Assembly: GCA_032622095.1 (NCBI GenBank)
Contig: CP136068.1
Location: 116,981,509 to 117,045,508 of the forward strand
DNA from: Siphonodentalium dalli
Taxonomy: Eukaryota > Mollusca > Scaphopoda > Gadilida > Siphonodentaliidae
Direction: 5' to 3'
Length of the DNA: 64,000 nt
A program made the position numbers and the translations under genes. Below the pieces are notes generated by a model. It was given only the letters and a program-made list of their open reading frames with translations, was not told where the DNA came from and made no database searches. Of the stretch, positions 32,007 through 44,475 are shown piece by piece; within the stretch, counting starts at the first letter, position 1; the number at the start of each line of letters is the position of its first letter.

Positions 32007-33420
32007 CGAAGATTGTCGAAAACAACGGTTAAACTGTGCACAAATATTTACTAGTTTCTTCGGGACGCATTATTGGGCATAAACAATACGGCAACGATTC
32101 CGCGAATAATAAACACTGCGTGTGATTCGTTTATATCAATGACGCTGTATTTGACTATGTGTATAAAATTTATGAAACTAACTTATATTGGCATGATCAT
32201 CTGTTAGTCCTTTCTGAACACCTCAGCGGAGTGTTGCATATCACTTTATATTCGAGACCGAATATCTAAGTGACGAATTCGACATTTTCGGTTTCGCTTT
32301 GGTCTAACAAGCCTTGGTTTAGTTTAGGGTCTCTATCGTTGAGTAAACAATCGTGCATGCCAAATACAAACGACCGTGTTCTATCGACAAAGACAATTTG
32401 ATAATTAGGATCCTAGCATATTTGTGATAGGAAATTCAATAAGCGAGCAGCCATCACACCTATAAATTGTATTGTTGTCAATTGCGATATACTTTTTCTG
32501 GTTTATACAACAGCATCGGAAATCATATAAATCGTCAGTCCCAAGTTGACTCCCAACAAAACCCGGTTTAGTTTCGCCAGACCTGAGATGACGAAACCGT
32601 CCTTTCTGAACAGTAGATTTCAATAGTTATACAACCAGCTGAATAGCCTGAGCTGTAAATCATGTCGATTGAGGGTGCCTCTATGGCGTGTGTCGGTTTG
32701 GATTTTCTCTTGCAACAATTGAGTTCAGCTAGGTGACACCAAGTTTGCACGAGCTGTGCAATTCGCGTTAATTGAGAGCGTGTTCAAAATCATTCTATTG
32801 GCTTGTGTTGTGTATTGGGTCGTTTGAGTACATGATCTCGTACTAAATGGAGTGTCAATCAACTGGTTATCGGACGACCGCAAACTACACCTAACCTCTG
32901 TTTTAAAATACCATTGGTGTAGGTCTAAACACGGCTTAAACTTGGAAGGTTAAACAGAGATGACGAATTGTCCATGCGTGGATGTAATGTACTGGTTTAT
33001 TACTCGGACATAATGTGTGTAACATGAGAATTAGATCAATAACATGACTCAACTACACTCAATATAGAGAAATAATAAAAATATAAGTATACCCATCATC
33101 ACGTCACAACATCGTCTCTGCCAATACCACCACAACCACTGACTTATATTGACGCACTCGGGCCCAATAAAATCAGTTATTTGAATATCTAAATCAACCA
33201 CACTGTACACTTAAGTATACATAAACTTTTATATTACCGTTTGTGTAACTTCACAAGTATGTATTCTCAAGGCAGATTGCCTAATTCTTTGTTCTTGTAT
33301 ATCATTTGTTTGTTGCAGAGGGGCGTTGACAAATTAGAAATAACTTGCGCTCCAATACAATTAGTGAGTTGCTAATAACATATGTTTAAACCAATCATTG
33401 CCAGCATCATCGCCATCGTC
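32007..33420. other. no firm feature
   Basis: On the minus strand 32405-32750 has two overlapping frames. One reads as a Cys-rich stretch (DLYDFRCCCINQKKYIAID). It could be an exon remnant, but I recognise no family and see no good splice sites. The remainder is unremarkable. Confidence 0.3.
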
Positions 33421-33423
33421 TAT

Positions 33424-33860
33424 ACAACGTGTTGCTTTTAGTGGTCCCAAATGAAAGCACTATTTTGCTCCATATTTTGACAAGATTTGCGAGCGGTTTG
33501 TACGAAAATACGGCCGCCCTAGTACCACCAGGACTCTTACACCACACCTCATGGGATGCACTCCGCGGCAAACAGGGTGCCACATTAGGGGATTCTTACC
33601 TCTCGCAGTGGGCGGTAGGTCAATTATATATACTCCGGCTCCACACGGACTGGACGCTATTTACAACGTGTTACGTTTAGTGGTTCCAATGAAAGCACTA
33701 TTTTGATCCACATTCCACTTTGACCTGACACCGACACATTCCCCGGCCCCCTGGCTGTGAACTCAGAAGATCGAAAGCAAGATTTGCGAGCAATTTGTAT
33801 CACGAACAGCCATTTCCCGTTGAGGTGAGCTTCGAACACAGCTATTAAAGAACAATAAAG
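33424..33860 (+). repeat. diverged direct duplication
   Basis: TACAACGTGTTGCTTTTAGTGG, ATGAAAGCACTATTTTG and AAGATTTGCGAGC at 33424-33510 recur at 33660-33810 in the same order, about 240 bp further on, with an insertion in the second copy. Confidence 0.6.
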
Positions 33861-34510
33861 CGCGAAATTCAATTAAGTCGAATGAATTGGTGGCCATTCT
33901 GTAGAAATTGGCTCATTATTTGCCATGAAGACGTGTCTGTAGCAGTAGTCCGATGAGAGATATTGTTGTAATTGAATAATTATTCATATACCCTTGGCAC
34001 CTCTGGGAGCGATACATAATGGTCGTTACTAGTCAGAGCTTTCTAGAAATTAGGACATTATGTAATTATGTGATACTCTCATTTCTGTACTCAGTATATT
34101 ACAACTAAACTACGTGTAATATTTATTGAAGGTATACATGGAGATATCGGTAGTTTACAATTGGCACAATCAGATGCAGCAGCACTAACAAGTAAAACAT
34201 CTTCCTGTTTCCGAATATTGTGTGGCGTTAAAGGGAACCACAGCACTCACAGTGGGTAAATGGGTACCTTTTATTTTGTTTGTAAATATTTGTTTCGCAA
34301 TACGTCATTGGGAGCGCTCAACAGTCCCTGGACTATCTTGTAATAGTAACAAGATATTTGATTGGCTACGTTCCGTGTCTTATACTTTACGTTTACTTCC
34401 GGTTTGTCTAATGGCATTCATTTCATTCGTGCTCGACCAGTCGATCACATAATTTTTTTCCCTTGATTTTAACTGATTTTAAGAGCATCTCCGCCATCTT
34501 GAAAGTTTAA
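33861..34510. other. mostly unassigned, short MITE-4 start
   Basis: GTTAAAGGGAACCACAGCAC at about 34218 and the following GTGGGTAAATG resemble the 5' end of MITE-4 (35264), so a truncated copy is likely. Nothing else is seen. Confidence 0.35.
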
Positions 34511-35004
34511 AGGCACGTGCGGCCTTAATTGTCGAAAATATTCATATTTGTTCCAAACACCGTAAACAGAAAAACACTAAAACGCATACAGTTCCGTTCA
34601 TATATAACCACGACCATCGCGTAAACAGCATGTTATCATAAAGACCTCTATATTTTACCTAAGCAAGAGCCTGATTGTGTTACAGAAGACAGCACAATAC
34701 TACTGGCTAATCACACACAAATGACATAAACGCTCTTTATTAGTTCCATATCAGGTATTCACCAACAAAGAACGCTCTTTATGTTTACCATCATAATATA
34801 AACAAACACCAGAAAAGTAACTTTTTATGCTTTTGTTTACATAACAATGGTCAAACATATGACCATAACATACTGTTTATGCGATATTTCTTATTTGTAT
34901 ACGGACAAAGTCTATCTACATTTTGATGTTCTTTCTGTTTGTGGCGGTTTTTGACGGGTGGAGATATTTTCACAGGATACCCACCGCCAAGGTCAACCGT
35001 GTCT
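34511..35004 (-). mobile_element. 494-bp TTAA TIR element (MITE-2), inverted copy
   Basis: TTAA lies on both sides (34507-34510 and 35005-35008). It is the reverse complement of 43243-43736 over its whole length, with a modest number of substitutions and the same overall length of 494 bp. No transposase frame is seen. Confidence 0.88.
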
Positions 35005-35263
35005 TTAATTTACAATTATCTGATTGACGGTATACCGAGATTATTTCGGCAAAGAACTTTCATTCATCTTTCGACATACGAAAGTAATTCATCGTGGTGT
35101 TCGTAATAATATCGTAATCGACATAGCACTGGCAGTGATTCCTAATGGGCGATTTTCCTGGTTAATTTGAACCGGTGATCCGTCAGGTTCCCAACGCTCG
35201 GCTATGTTAAAGGTGACTCGCAGGAATGAGGTGAGAAGAACTGTTTCCGAATAAGGTATGGTG

Positions 35264-35770
35264 TTAAAGGGACCCAACGCACTCGCACTGGCTAAATGTT
35301 CGAAAGATATGAAAGTTTGTAAAACATCATACTACGAAGAATACGGAGAAAGAAATAGATAAAAGGTATTGTTATATTTATTATTGGTAGTTCTCCAATG
35401 ACGAAATTTCTGATTTTGAAACCAGCGTTATGTAACCAAAACTGTTACAGTGATTTATCAACAAACGATGCCGGCCACATAGTATTTTAAAATATTTTAG
35501 TCAAAATGTGATTTTCAGAATATTGTTCAATGCTTTGACCTTTTCCAATGTATAACGTCAAGGTTTTATTAAACTTCGGTATCTAATTGGACTTTGATCG
35601 ATGCCAACGTAACAGTAATATTTTTACATAACAATGGTTTCAATATGCAAGATCTGGTTATTGGAGAGCTATTAATGGTGAAAATTAAAATTATATCGAT
35701 AGATTTTTACATGTACTTGTTGATGATAGTCGTTTTATTGACTTTTATTATAAAATTTAGGTCATTTTGC
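35264..35770 (+). mobile_element. dispersed family MITE-4, copy
   Basis: Starts GTTAAAGGGACCCAACGCAC and contains TATATTTATTATTGG, TAGTTCTCCAATGACG, TTTTCAGAATATTGTTCAATG, CTTTGACCTTTTCCAATG, CGTCAAGGTTTTATTAAACT and TACATGTACTTGTTGATGAT. It is the reference copy used here for the family. The right end is uncertain. Confidence 0.65.
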
Positions 35771-36319
35771 ATGAACCCAATTCGAACGCGTTAGTCCCTT
35801 CAAAAAATACAATTATGGCAAAGCGGAACCCATATTCGCCCCTTAAGGAAAGATGCGATTAGCGCATGTGATACACATGATGGAATGGGGAAGTCAATTT
35901 TAGAATATTAAGATACAATATATGTATACAACCATTTACGGTGGCTGGTTTGGAAAACTTTTGAATTTCTGCCTGATTCAGAGTGCGGGCGCTTCAGCTG
36001 GAAGTTGGTTTGTAATAAAAATGGAGAACATCTAGCCGCGATTCTTTATACATTATTTGTTTGTGCTTATGCATACGTTTAAACTTAAAATTGACAGACG
36101 GTGGTGACCAACTGAACATACAGCTCCACGGGACAATTTGTATTTTGTGAGAACAAGTTTGCACATACATGTACATATCATGAACCGTTACCTGTTTTCT
36201 GTATAGACTACTAGACCACACAGGTAGTGCATTTAATATCCAACGTGTACGCCAGGGGTGTTGTCCAGCTGCACCCACACCGCCTTATGATACATGTAAT
36301 ATCCTATCACTGATATAAC
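35771..36319. other. no supported feature
   Basis: No gene or repeat recognised. Confidence 0.35.
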
Positions 36320-36560
36320 TTTCATTCGCACCCCTTGCAGTGTCCAACTGAAGTGTCCAACTGGCACCTCATAATTTCCAACTGTTGGAAATTTTCAGAC
36401 TGATCGACACCACTATAGTTAGAAATTGCTATTTAAGTTTAAATTTCCGAGTCGAAAACATTCGACTTATTTTCTAAAAAATATAACAATTTCACACTGA
36501 ATATGACCTACAGGTTGGAACTTAAATGTTGACGTATTCTGTTTGAACATTTCCAACTGG
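36320..36560 (+). repeat. TTCCAACT-rich dispersed family, copy
   Basis: GTGTCCAACTGAAG, TTTCCAACTGTTGGAAATTT and CATTTCCAACTGG lie within 240 bp, with TTCCAACT-type words on both strands. Same texture as 37165-37450 and 62500-63060. Confidence 0.5.
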
Positions 36561-36569
36561 TGCTCTGCA

Positions 36570-36692
36570 TGTACAAACACAAGTAATGGGGTTAACACTG
36601 CCAACCTTATGCCACCACATCACGCTCCCATGGAACCTCAGCAGGGTCAATATGTCTCACTTTGAGCTAGTAGACTGTGTGCATAGCGATAG
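36570..36692 (+). other. weak candidate exon with strong donor
   Basis: AG/GTAAGTATT at 36692/36693 is a near-consensus 5' splice site. Upstream, two frames are open. One (MGLTLPTLCHHI...) reaches the donor without a stop. The other reads APMEPQQGQYVSL and stops about 30 bp before it. No domain is recognised and no good 3' splice site is seen upstream. Treat as a lead only. Confidence 0.2.
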
Positions 36693-36822
36693 GTAAGTAT
36701 TCATTATATTAACCTTTATAATTCTTGATGCTGTCGAGTCTTGAAACGCACGTGAAATAAAAATACAAATATTTTAGTGTCAAAATGATTCTATGTAGTA
36801 TTCGCATCCAATACGCGAGATC

Positions 36823-37063
36823 ACTGGGTCGCGGCCGTGTAGATTCACCCAGCTCCGTTCCGTGGTTTCAGAGATTCTTCCAGCCCCGGTTCCGTGGTTT
36901 TAGTGCTACTGGTCAAAGTTTTGGAGTAGCATTTACATATATATATATGGAGCTTTTGAATTATTCATGACTTCCATATATGGAATGCTACTCAAAAACT
37001 TTGACCTGTAGCACTAAAACCATGGAACCGGACCTGGTGGATCCAATATGGCCGCGGGTTAGT
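36823..37063. mobile_element. 241-bp palindromic MITE (MITE-5), copy 1
   Basis: Ends ACTGGGTCGCGGCC and GGCCGCGGGTTAGT are inverted partners. Inside, long inverted arms contain CCGTGGTTTTAGTGCTAC, then CAAAGTTTTGGAGTAGC and its complement, and meet at a TCCATATATGGA-type centre. The copy at 59696-59918 has the same plan with ATCCAATATGG near the ends. Confidence 0.75.
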
Positions 37064-37164
37064 GGCAGGGCGTATCCAGTCAATATAAAAAGCACACTGT
37101 GTTCGTGGTTGGGCGAAACAAAGAACACACATAGTGTGAGTCCCCCTCTCCAAGGAAGTGGCTA

Positions 37165-37450
37165 GAGGTTCCGTTGGGTGTGGTTCACCTTGAAATTTCC
37201 AACTATATACCCCCTACCCTTAAAATTTGGTTTGAATTTTCCAAATGGTCCATCAAGCTTTCTAACTATTGGAAATTTTCAACCGGACCAGACCGGACAC
37301 CAGTACGATTGGAAATATTCAAACTAATAACAGCAATTGTGACCAGAAGAAGGAAAATATGCGACTGATGGTATAAAAATAACACATATCACACTAATTA
37401 CGGGTTGGAAAATCAAACTATGAGATTCAACCCATGTTCTAACCAGTTCA
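37165..37450 (+). repeat. TTCCAACT-rich dispersed family, copy
   Basis: GAAATTTCCAACTATATACC, TTGAATTTTCCAAATGG and TTGGAAATTTTCAACC are shared in order with 62500-62640, so this is a genuine family, not just similar composition. It ends in a triple ATGTTCTAACCAGTTCAAC repeat (about 37430-37480). Confidence 0.55.
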
Positions 37451-37796
37451 ACTCATGTTCTAACCAGTTCAACCCATGTTTTTTCATATTTATTTATTTA
37501 TATAATTTATGTAAAGTGATGTCATACAAACATCTATGTAAGTAATAACAAAAACAAATCACTTTGTTAATTTTAGTGACATTACAGGTGGGGTTGGTGG
37601 TGGTGTCAACCCATGTGTCGGTGTGAAATTGCAAACTAATGTGTCAGACATGTATTTCAGCTTTTGAATATTTTAACAAACGTACGGCTAAAGTTGTTTG
37701 GAATATAGTTGGTCATGAGTCATATATCTTTACATTGAGCTATCGGTATTCATATCTGTTTTTTTTCAAATTCCGCCATTTTTATTTCCACATGAG

Positions 37797-37929
37797 ACCA
37801 CGTGTGATTCCTGACAACGTGGCTATGCAGCCGATGGAGCCAATGCCATCACAGATCCCATTGTCACCAAGTTCGACGTCGAGTTCAGTCTCCTACGCAG
37901 GACTTACCGCTGCCAGCACCTACACATAA
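37797..37929 (+). other. weak candidate terminal exon
   Basis: A short frame with unusually regular codon content reads PDNVAMQPMEPMPSQ, then a Ser/Thr-rich end and a stop at 37927-37929. It follows a pyrimidine-rich run ending in CACATGAG, but GAG is a poor acceptor. A Pro/Ser/Thr-rich C-terminus of a regulatory protein would look like this. Not recognised. No polyadenylation signal is seen nearby. Confidence 0.22.
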
Positions 37930-38773
37930 TGTGAAGAAATGGCAGTTATTCATGTCAGACTTTTGTAGGTTGCAATTCATTCTGCATTATTCTGAGAAAC
38001 TGAATTGTCCATATACATTTGAAAATTCTCTAGATCAAGCCAAAATGAATTGTAACCGACAAAACACTTTCAATGAAAAATGTTAAGTTTAATTTAGAGA
38101 ATACACATGTCGACAGCGGTCAGACAGCGCAGTGAGGGGACTATAGGAATCAGGGAGCTACATGTTGTAAATGTGTTCCAGAGTCGGGGAGCGAGTACAC
38201 CGTGGGATTCTAAAGGTGAAGGTAACTGAATAATGACCTTCACCTGATACATGCGACACGTTATTAAAGGATGACATCGCGTTTATTTGATTTGTACATA
38301 ATATCTAAATAATTTAAATGAATGAATGAATGGGGGAATGGATTTTTGTGAGCGGGAAATTTATTTAACTGGCTGCTGTAGTTCTGGGTTTTTCCAAATC
38401 AAATTTGGCTGTGAGATAGCCCTGTCGTAGACTTGGGGATTTATTTTAAAAAGTAAACACATGACCTATGATTTTTCTTGCATTTTCGTGATCAACTGGT
38501 GTCAATCTAGCTGGGTAAACATCACTGGTATGGCATGCAGGCTTCAATTCAGTGAATTTGGCCGAAACGTTAACACTGTCGCCTATGGGAAACCATTTAG
38601 TTCAGTGATTCCTGAACTGTTCTGCTGCTTGCGTTGTCACGTGTGATAAATGAGTGGTAACTCTATATTAAAACATAATAATTCAGGTCTCCCATATGCA
38701 CGGAAAAAAACAAAAGGCGTTTCTATGTTATGATATCAGGTCTCTCAGTGGAATAACTAGTCATATTATTTAA
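37930..38773. other. no supported feature
   Basis: Short (AATG)n near 38318-38332. Nothing else. Confidence 0.35.
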
Positions 38774-39028
38774 CCCTTGTTATGCTAAATACTCATTGAC
38801 GAGTAGTTACGTTAGGAAATATTCAGATACTAAGTTCAACAACCGGAATATGCCGTTTGTTGAACTTATTATCTGAATAATTCCCACTAATAAATAGGAA
38901 TCATTCTGCACTTGTATTATCTATTTGTGGTCTGCTTGATTACCTACACATCCCTTCATATTAATAATAAACCATTACAATGTGTACATGTATAACTGAT
39001 GGGAGAGTCCATTTATAGTAAGAAAGTG
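38774..39028 (+). mobile_element. MITE-1, best complete copy (piggyBac-like MITE)
   Basis: TTAA (38770-38773) and TTAA (39029-39032) flank the element. Across copies the termini agree with AACCCTTTCTWTACTAAAT and its complement. A central inverted repeat has arms CAGATACTAAGTTCAACAA and the complement around a short GGAATATGCC loop. The 3' third contains CCATTACAATGTGTACATG followed by TATAACTGATGGGAGAG, which is one unit of the 44.5-50.4 kb minisatellite. TTAA duplication with CCC/GGG ends is the signature of piggyBac-type elements. With no transposase it is non-autonomous. Confidence 0.85.
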
Positions 39029-39032
39029 TTAA

Positions 39033-41044
39033 ACCCACATGGCGTTAGCGCTCCAATATGGTCATTAAAAAAAAAATGTGGCCGATTTGGGTATTCAAGA
39101 ATCAAAAAATTATTTCTACCAGAAAACATATTTTACCCGTTTTTCGTGGTTGACGGATATCCAGTAGAACAGATTCTGTCCGGAGAGGTCCAATGACGAT
39201 GCACCAACACCTAGTGTCCCTACTGTTACCGTTATTGGTTTCAATATAAATATGATTTTGTGTGATATAGAGGTGGAAAATAATATATGCGCAACATGTG
39301 CATTGTGTGTAGTCATCAGAATTTGCAAAATATGATGATCATAGCGAGTTATGATAATTTATACGTGATATGCATACATTTCCGATATCCAGGGATCGAG
39401 TTTTCTCCACCTGGAATGAAGTGCGTTTCTATTTTATTATGGCCATATATTTTTCCGAAGGGTCAGGTAAATACTCCACAATTCTATCGGGATGAGGTAA
39501 TCCAATTCAGATTAATCTCGATACGACAAAAAAAAAACGACGGTACCAGATGGGACAATCCAGTAACATGAGAGACACTTGAAGCAACAGTTTTATTATG
39601 TACATACTTGTGGAAACATCATTTCTAAAGATAAAACAAAATGTCACTTTCTATAAGTGAACCACAACTGGAAACAAAATGAGTTAACTGAGAGTCTGAT
39701 GCATTTTAGGCTATCATTTGGTAACAGATAGGAAGGGTGCACTATATATGTAATGCAACAATTCCTGTCGATCACGAAAACACACAATCTGAACCCAAGT
39801 CGATCTTCGCGACTCTGACCTAAAGAGATCTGAACTGTTTATATCGATGATGCGTCCATCGGTGTCCCCTGAGTGTTTTGAACGCTTGGCATGTGCACTG
39901 AGAACATCTCTCCCATCGGCTGCGAACTGTGTCAAATGAATACTTTGGATTATTGATGGGATGGTATCTAGGGGAGGGGGTCGTCAATATGTTAAAGGTA
40001 GATACAAGTGAGTTGTTTCAAGAACTAACACAATCATATACATTTAAATGTGTGTGGCTGTATATGCATAGTTTGGTCACACTAGAACGACACTATATCT
40101 AGCTACATTGATATAATTTTGAACTATTGATGGAAATTACCCCGAACACTCACGTATATATGAGATACACGTATTATATGTATGCCGGCGCGTGCGAACT
40201 AATAGCTATCGGCATCGCCCACCCCATGTGAATATATGGTTACTTCGGTTTAATGAAAAAATATATATATAATTATACATTAATATTTTAATAAAATTAA
40301 GGGAGGGGCATGTTGATATATTGTGTCTCTATTACCATATATATTTGGTTTGAGAATAAAATTATTTGAAAGGGCACACACATACACAATGTGACCAAGA
40401 ACACAATTATGATAACTAAAAGCTAACGTTCTGATAGTGAAATATAGGTGCAATTGATGAAATTTATGAAATACACGCCGCAATTGGTCTCCGGTAACAG
40501 GAAGGACATTAGCGTAACTATAGCGTATTGACAATTCTTATGTGTTGTCAAACTATAATTGTGGATTTATTGTTCGTACTAGTATGATGTATTATTGCTG
40601 AACTGCGTGACAAATTTAACTATAAATAGAGATAACACACTGGTAATGGCATATTAATACGATACAGCGTGACAATAAGCAAGAGACACATGAACATTGT
40701 GTTTAAATATAGTATGGAACATGATAATACAATAATACATTTTCGCACGATGTTCATCGACGCCCTGCGTGCAAATTTATGAAATGACCTTCAGCCGACG
40801 CATTTTATAGCTGTCGTATCTTGAACAAAACACGTTTTGTTTGAAATTCCACTGTAATTGGCTTTAAAAGAGATAACGACTTGGTTACATGTTTAGATTG
40901 AACAACTTTCAGCACAAACATGACTACACAATGGTCCACACGTTGTGGCAGGTGATCGTGTACAGTGGTAGTTTACCTTTACTACTAGTATGTTGATAGC
41001 TAATATCCACTTAGCACCGATTGCCCATTGTCATCTGTTTGCAC
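39033..41044. other. mostly unassigned
   Basis: 39714-39935 (minus) holds a 73-codon frame of coding-like composition (AADGRDVLSAHAKRSKHSG) preceded by a fair acceptor, TTCATTTGACACAG. No domain is recognised. Otherwise AT-rich sequence without repeats shared with the window. Confidence 0.3.
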
Positions 41045-41250
41045 GCAGCAGGGGCGGTCCGGGCTGTTAGCTTCATTTCGCGGCGAACATTTTCGCCGAT
41101 GTCGGCATTTTGAGGGTTAATAGCGACCCTGAGTGTGTTTCCATGACACCCCTGCACTTATATTGGCCTTAAAATCACTCATATAGTCCATGTGGGGGGT
41201 CCGGGCTGGTCCGGGCTGGTCCGGGCTGTGTTTAGTCACACCGAGTGTAG
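41045..41250 (+). repeat. GC-rich dispersed repeat, copy 2
   Basis: Shorter relative of 11440-11765. Its right part contains GGTCCGGGCT three times in tandem (about 41198-41229), where the other copy has one and a half. Confidence 0.7.
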
Positions 41251-43242
41251 TGGTCTCGTTAAATACTGACTATAGTAAACCTGTATAGCTCATGTATCTC
41301 GTAGACGACTAATATAATCGCTGTGGAATCGTGAAGATACTTTGTTTTTATTTAGAATATAGTCTCACAATTAAATGATTTTTCACATACATGTACCGTG
41401 GACTAACCGCAATAATTATTCAATTTTGCGGGTGCTTGAAATTAGAAGTTTGTCAATCAAAATCTATCACCAGGTCATATTTCGAGATTGCACCCATATT
41501 TATCGTTAATGGTACACCAATATGCAAAATAATAATTGGATAAATAGGACTCTTTCAGAAATCAACGATGAAGTTGTTTTTCTGCTGCTGAAAGGGCCAT
41601 AATAAACTGAAAAGAAAAAGGAATTAAATACTGGTGAGAATTGCACAAAAGCAGATACCAGTATCACCCCTGGACAAGTGGTCCTGCTGATGCACTATGA
41701 TGCGGTTGGGTCTTGTTGAATTGCTATGATGTTGTTATGGCAAACTGATGCTGTTAACAAAAAGTACGGTTATATTTTTTTAATTTGTCTTTTTCGTGGT
41801 GTTCCAATAATCTGAACAGATGCATAAGATAAGACTAATTCTCCCATGTGTTCAGCAACACAAATGATAGGACTAATTCGTCACCTCTATATCACAAAAT
41901 CATATTTATACTGAAAACATAAACGGTTATGCAGGAAAAGCCATTATGCGTATCTAACATTCAAAAATATATTTACTGCGAAATATTTTTTATAAAATTT
42001 ACTATAAATCAAGATGGGTTATTCACTTCATTTTAGAAAAAACCAGCGCAGGCATTATTTTTTTTTCTTTCAAAAATATATATGTTCTGGAATGTTTCAT
42101 ACACATACTGGTTTTTTTTATCTCAAATTGCTGATTAGTCAAACACCGCGAAAATGACAACTTTAGAAAAAATATCGGTACTATTTCGTAATGGCAGCAT
42201 GTTGGCCCTACCCGCATCATAGCAGCAGGACCACCGGCATCATAGCATATTAGCAGGACCACTTGACCAGGGATTTGTATATATTTTACAGTTTACACGT
42301 GTTTGTGTTTGGGAATTGGAATGTGCCCAATGTGAATGTGTGTGAAACTTTATGATCATTGCGAATGAGCACCTATACTTTCATTTACTGGATCTCAATC
42401 AAGTATAATAGAACAAATTCTATACCAAAAAAAAAAGTGTGTGGAAGACAGAAATGAAGGCGTTATGCAAGGAAATGCAAATATATGTCAATTCATTGCC
42501 AAAATTGACAATTGTGTAATTAAATGTCACTGCAGTTACCGCAATGTCCCTCCTATTACCACGTCCAGCATAATGTGAATGAGACAGGAATGACGGGTAA
42601 AATCTGTGAAAATATTGATGTAATATACCAAACCAGAGCAGGGTGTTCTCAAAAATAATTATGACATGCAAACTAATACTTACTCATACCTATTTTTGAA
42701 TTTTGTCCCTGCTGTTACCAAAATGTTCCCTACTGTTACTATTTCAAGGGTAACAGTAGGAACGTTTCTGGTTTATAAAGGGGATTCCCCCCTGGTCGTC
42801 CATTGGAGTGAAACAAAATGTATGTTGCTTCATGTGGATCACCTTGGACAAAACTAAGAAGAGAAACATTAGTGTAATAATAATCTCACATACCTGTATC
42901 TGTGGGCAACAGTAGTGACACATTCCCAATGTACTCACCTGTTTCGTGAATTTTACTGTCAATTGCGGGCAAATTAACTGCAGCGACCAGCAGACGACAT
43001 TTGTTTAGCCATGTGTATTGACGAGTATTACTGGAAACCAATTTGCACTCCCTTATTGGCCAATGCCAAGAATGTTATATATCTATGTTTCTCTCTTGGT
43101 AACAGAAGGGACCACCAATCGTGGGAGTTTCGTGAGCTAAATTTTGTCACTTGACTAGCTTGATAAACATTTTGCATACGTTGTGATTTTATGATCAAGC
43201 ATGTTACATATGATGCAAATTGTCTAATAAAGTGGTATTTAA
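41251..43242. other. mostly unassigned; small hairpin
   Basis: About 42724-42765 is a hairpin, GTTCCCTACTGTTAC paired with GTAACAGTAGGAAC. The word CCCTRCTGTTACC also occurs at about 42706 and 39206, suggesting a short dispersed unit. No gene is recognised. Confidence 0.35.
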
Positions 43243-43736
43243 AGGTACGGTTGGCCTTGGCGGTGGGTATCCTGTGAAAATATTTCCACCCATCAAAAAC
43301 CGCCACAAACAGAAAGAATATCAAAATGTAGACAGACTTTGTCCGTATACAAATAAGAAATATCGCATAAACAGTATGTTATTGTCATTTGTTTGACCAT
43401 TGTTATGTAAACAAAAGCATAAAAAGTTACTTTTCTGGTGTTTGTTTATATTATGATGGTAAACATAAAGAGCGTTCTTTGTTGCTGAATTCCTGATATG
43501 GAACTAATAAAGAGCGTTTATATCATTTGTGTGTGATTAGCCAGTGACACTGTGCTGTCTTCTGTAACACAATCAGGCTCTTGCTTATGTAAAATATAGT
43601 GAGTCTTTATAATAGCATGCTGTTTACGCGATGGTCATGGTATATATGAACGGAACTGTATGCGTTTTAATGTTTGTCTGTTTACGGTGTTTGGAACAAA
43701 TATGAATATTTTCGACAACTAAGGCCAACCGTGCCT
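43243..43736 (+). mobile_element. 494-bp TTAA TIR element (MITE-2), young copy
   Basis: TTAA at 43239-43242 and 43737-43740. Termini AGGTACGGTTGGCCTT and AAGGCCAACCGTGCCT are inverted with one mismatch. By eye it differs from 57844-58337 at a single base (GTAGACAG versus GTATACAG near 43331). Contains two AAAGAGCGTT words and no transposase frame. Confidence 0.92.
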
Positions 43737-43740
43737 TTAA

Positions 43741-44475
43741 TGGTTATATATTATACGAAAATGTCTATTTTTGGGGAATTTCGGAAAATGGGACTGCCAT
43801 AATTGGCCATATTACGAGCCTCCAGGGTGTAAAGATACCAAGGAGCGGATGATCTACGGTCTGTAACAAGTCGACCCCGTCCCATTTTATATCTCAAATT
43901 CAAAAAATGTGATCAATAATACCCTTATCTAAAAAAAAAATATGCTGATTGAAAGAAATGGGCCACATTAAAAACAAAAATGGCCATATATACCTCATAA
44001 TGCAGCTGATATTACAGCTATGTTAAATTTTCAATTTTTTCTCAGCCATTTGCACGGCATGGAACAGAAAAGAGGGTTCTGATGTGTTAAGTCTATTCCT
44101 GATCTGGTAGAAATAAAGAGCGTTTATGTGAAATATTCCCGGTGGTGAAAAATATCAGATTTCAAAAATCGATATCTAATAACTGGGAGCTTTCATGGGT
44201 TGGTTTTCTCGACTCGAATCAAAAAAAAATTACACCAGAAGCCAAAGAAATAGTGTAATTTGGGGGTATTCAGATTTTGCATCTTTAAATATAGGTACAC
44301 GTCTACACGAACACAGTTTTAATACAAAGTTTAGTCATAAAAATAACAATGGTAACATGTGAAACAAGTGAAAAACACAATAGTTAGTAAAATCTACATA
44401 TCAAACTTATATAGTTTTCATACAAATTCTAAGCATCAAATAAGAATAATGGTAACAGATAAAACAAGTGGAAAT
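43741..44475. repeat. decayed repeats before the minisatellite
   Basis: 44040-44125 shares GGAACAGAAAAGAG and GAAATAAAGAGCGTTTA with 54770-55020. 44165-44300 is related to 14480-14625. 44290-44470 holds about two units of an approximately 100-bp repeat (ATGGTAACATGTGAAACAAG, then AAAAACACAATAG) that is seen three times at 55560-55846, where it directly precedes a complete MITE-1. Confidence 0.6.

Noticed and set aside
32405-32750. Cys-rich minus-strand frames that could be a secreted domain
   Set aside because: Two frames would be needed, no splice signals fit and no family was recognised. Mentioned only in the region note.
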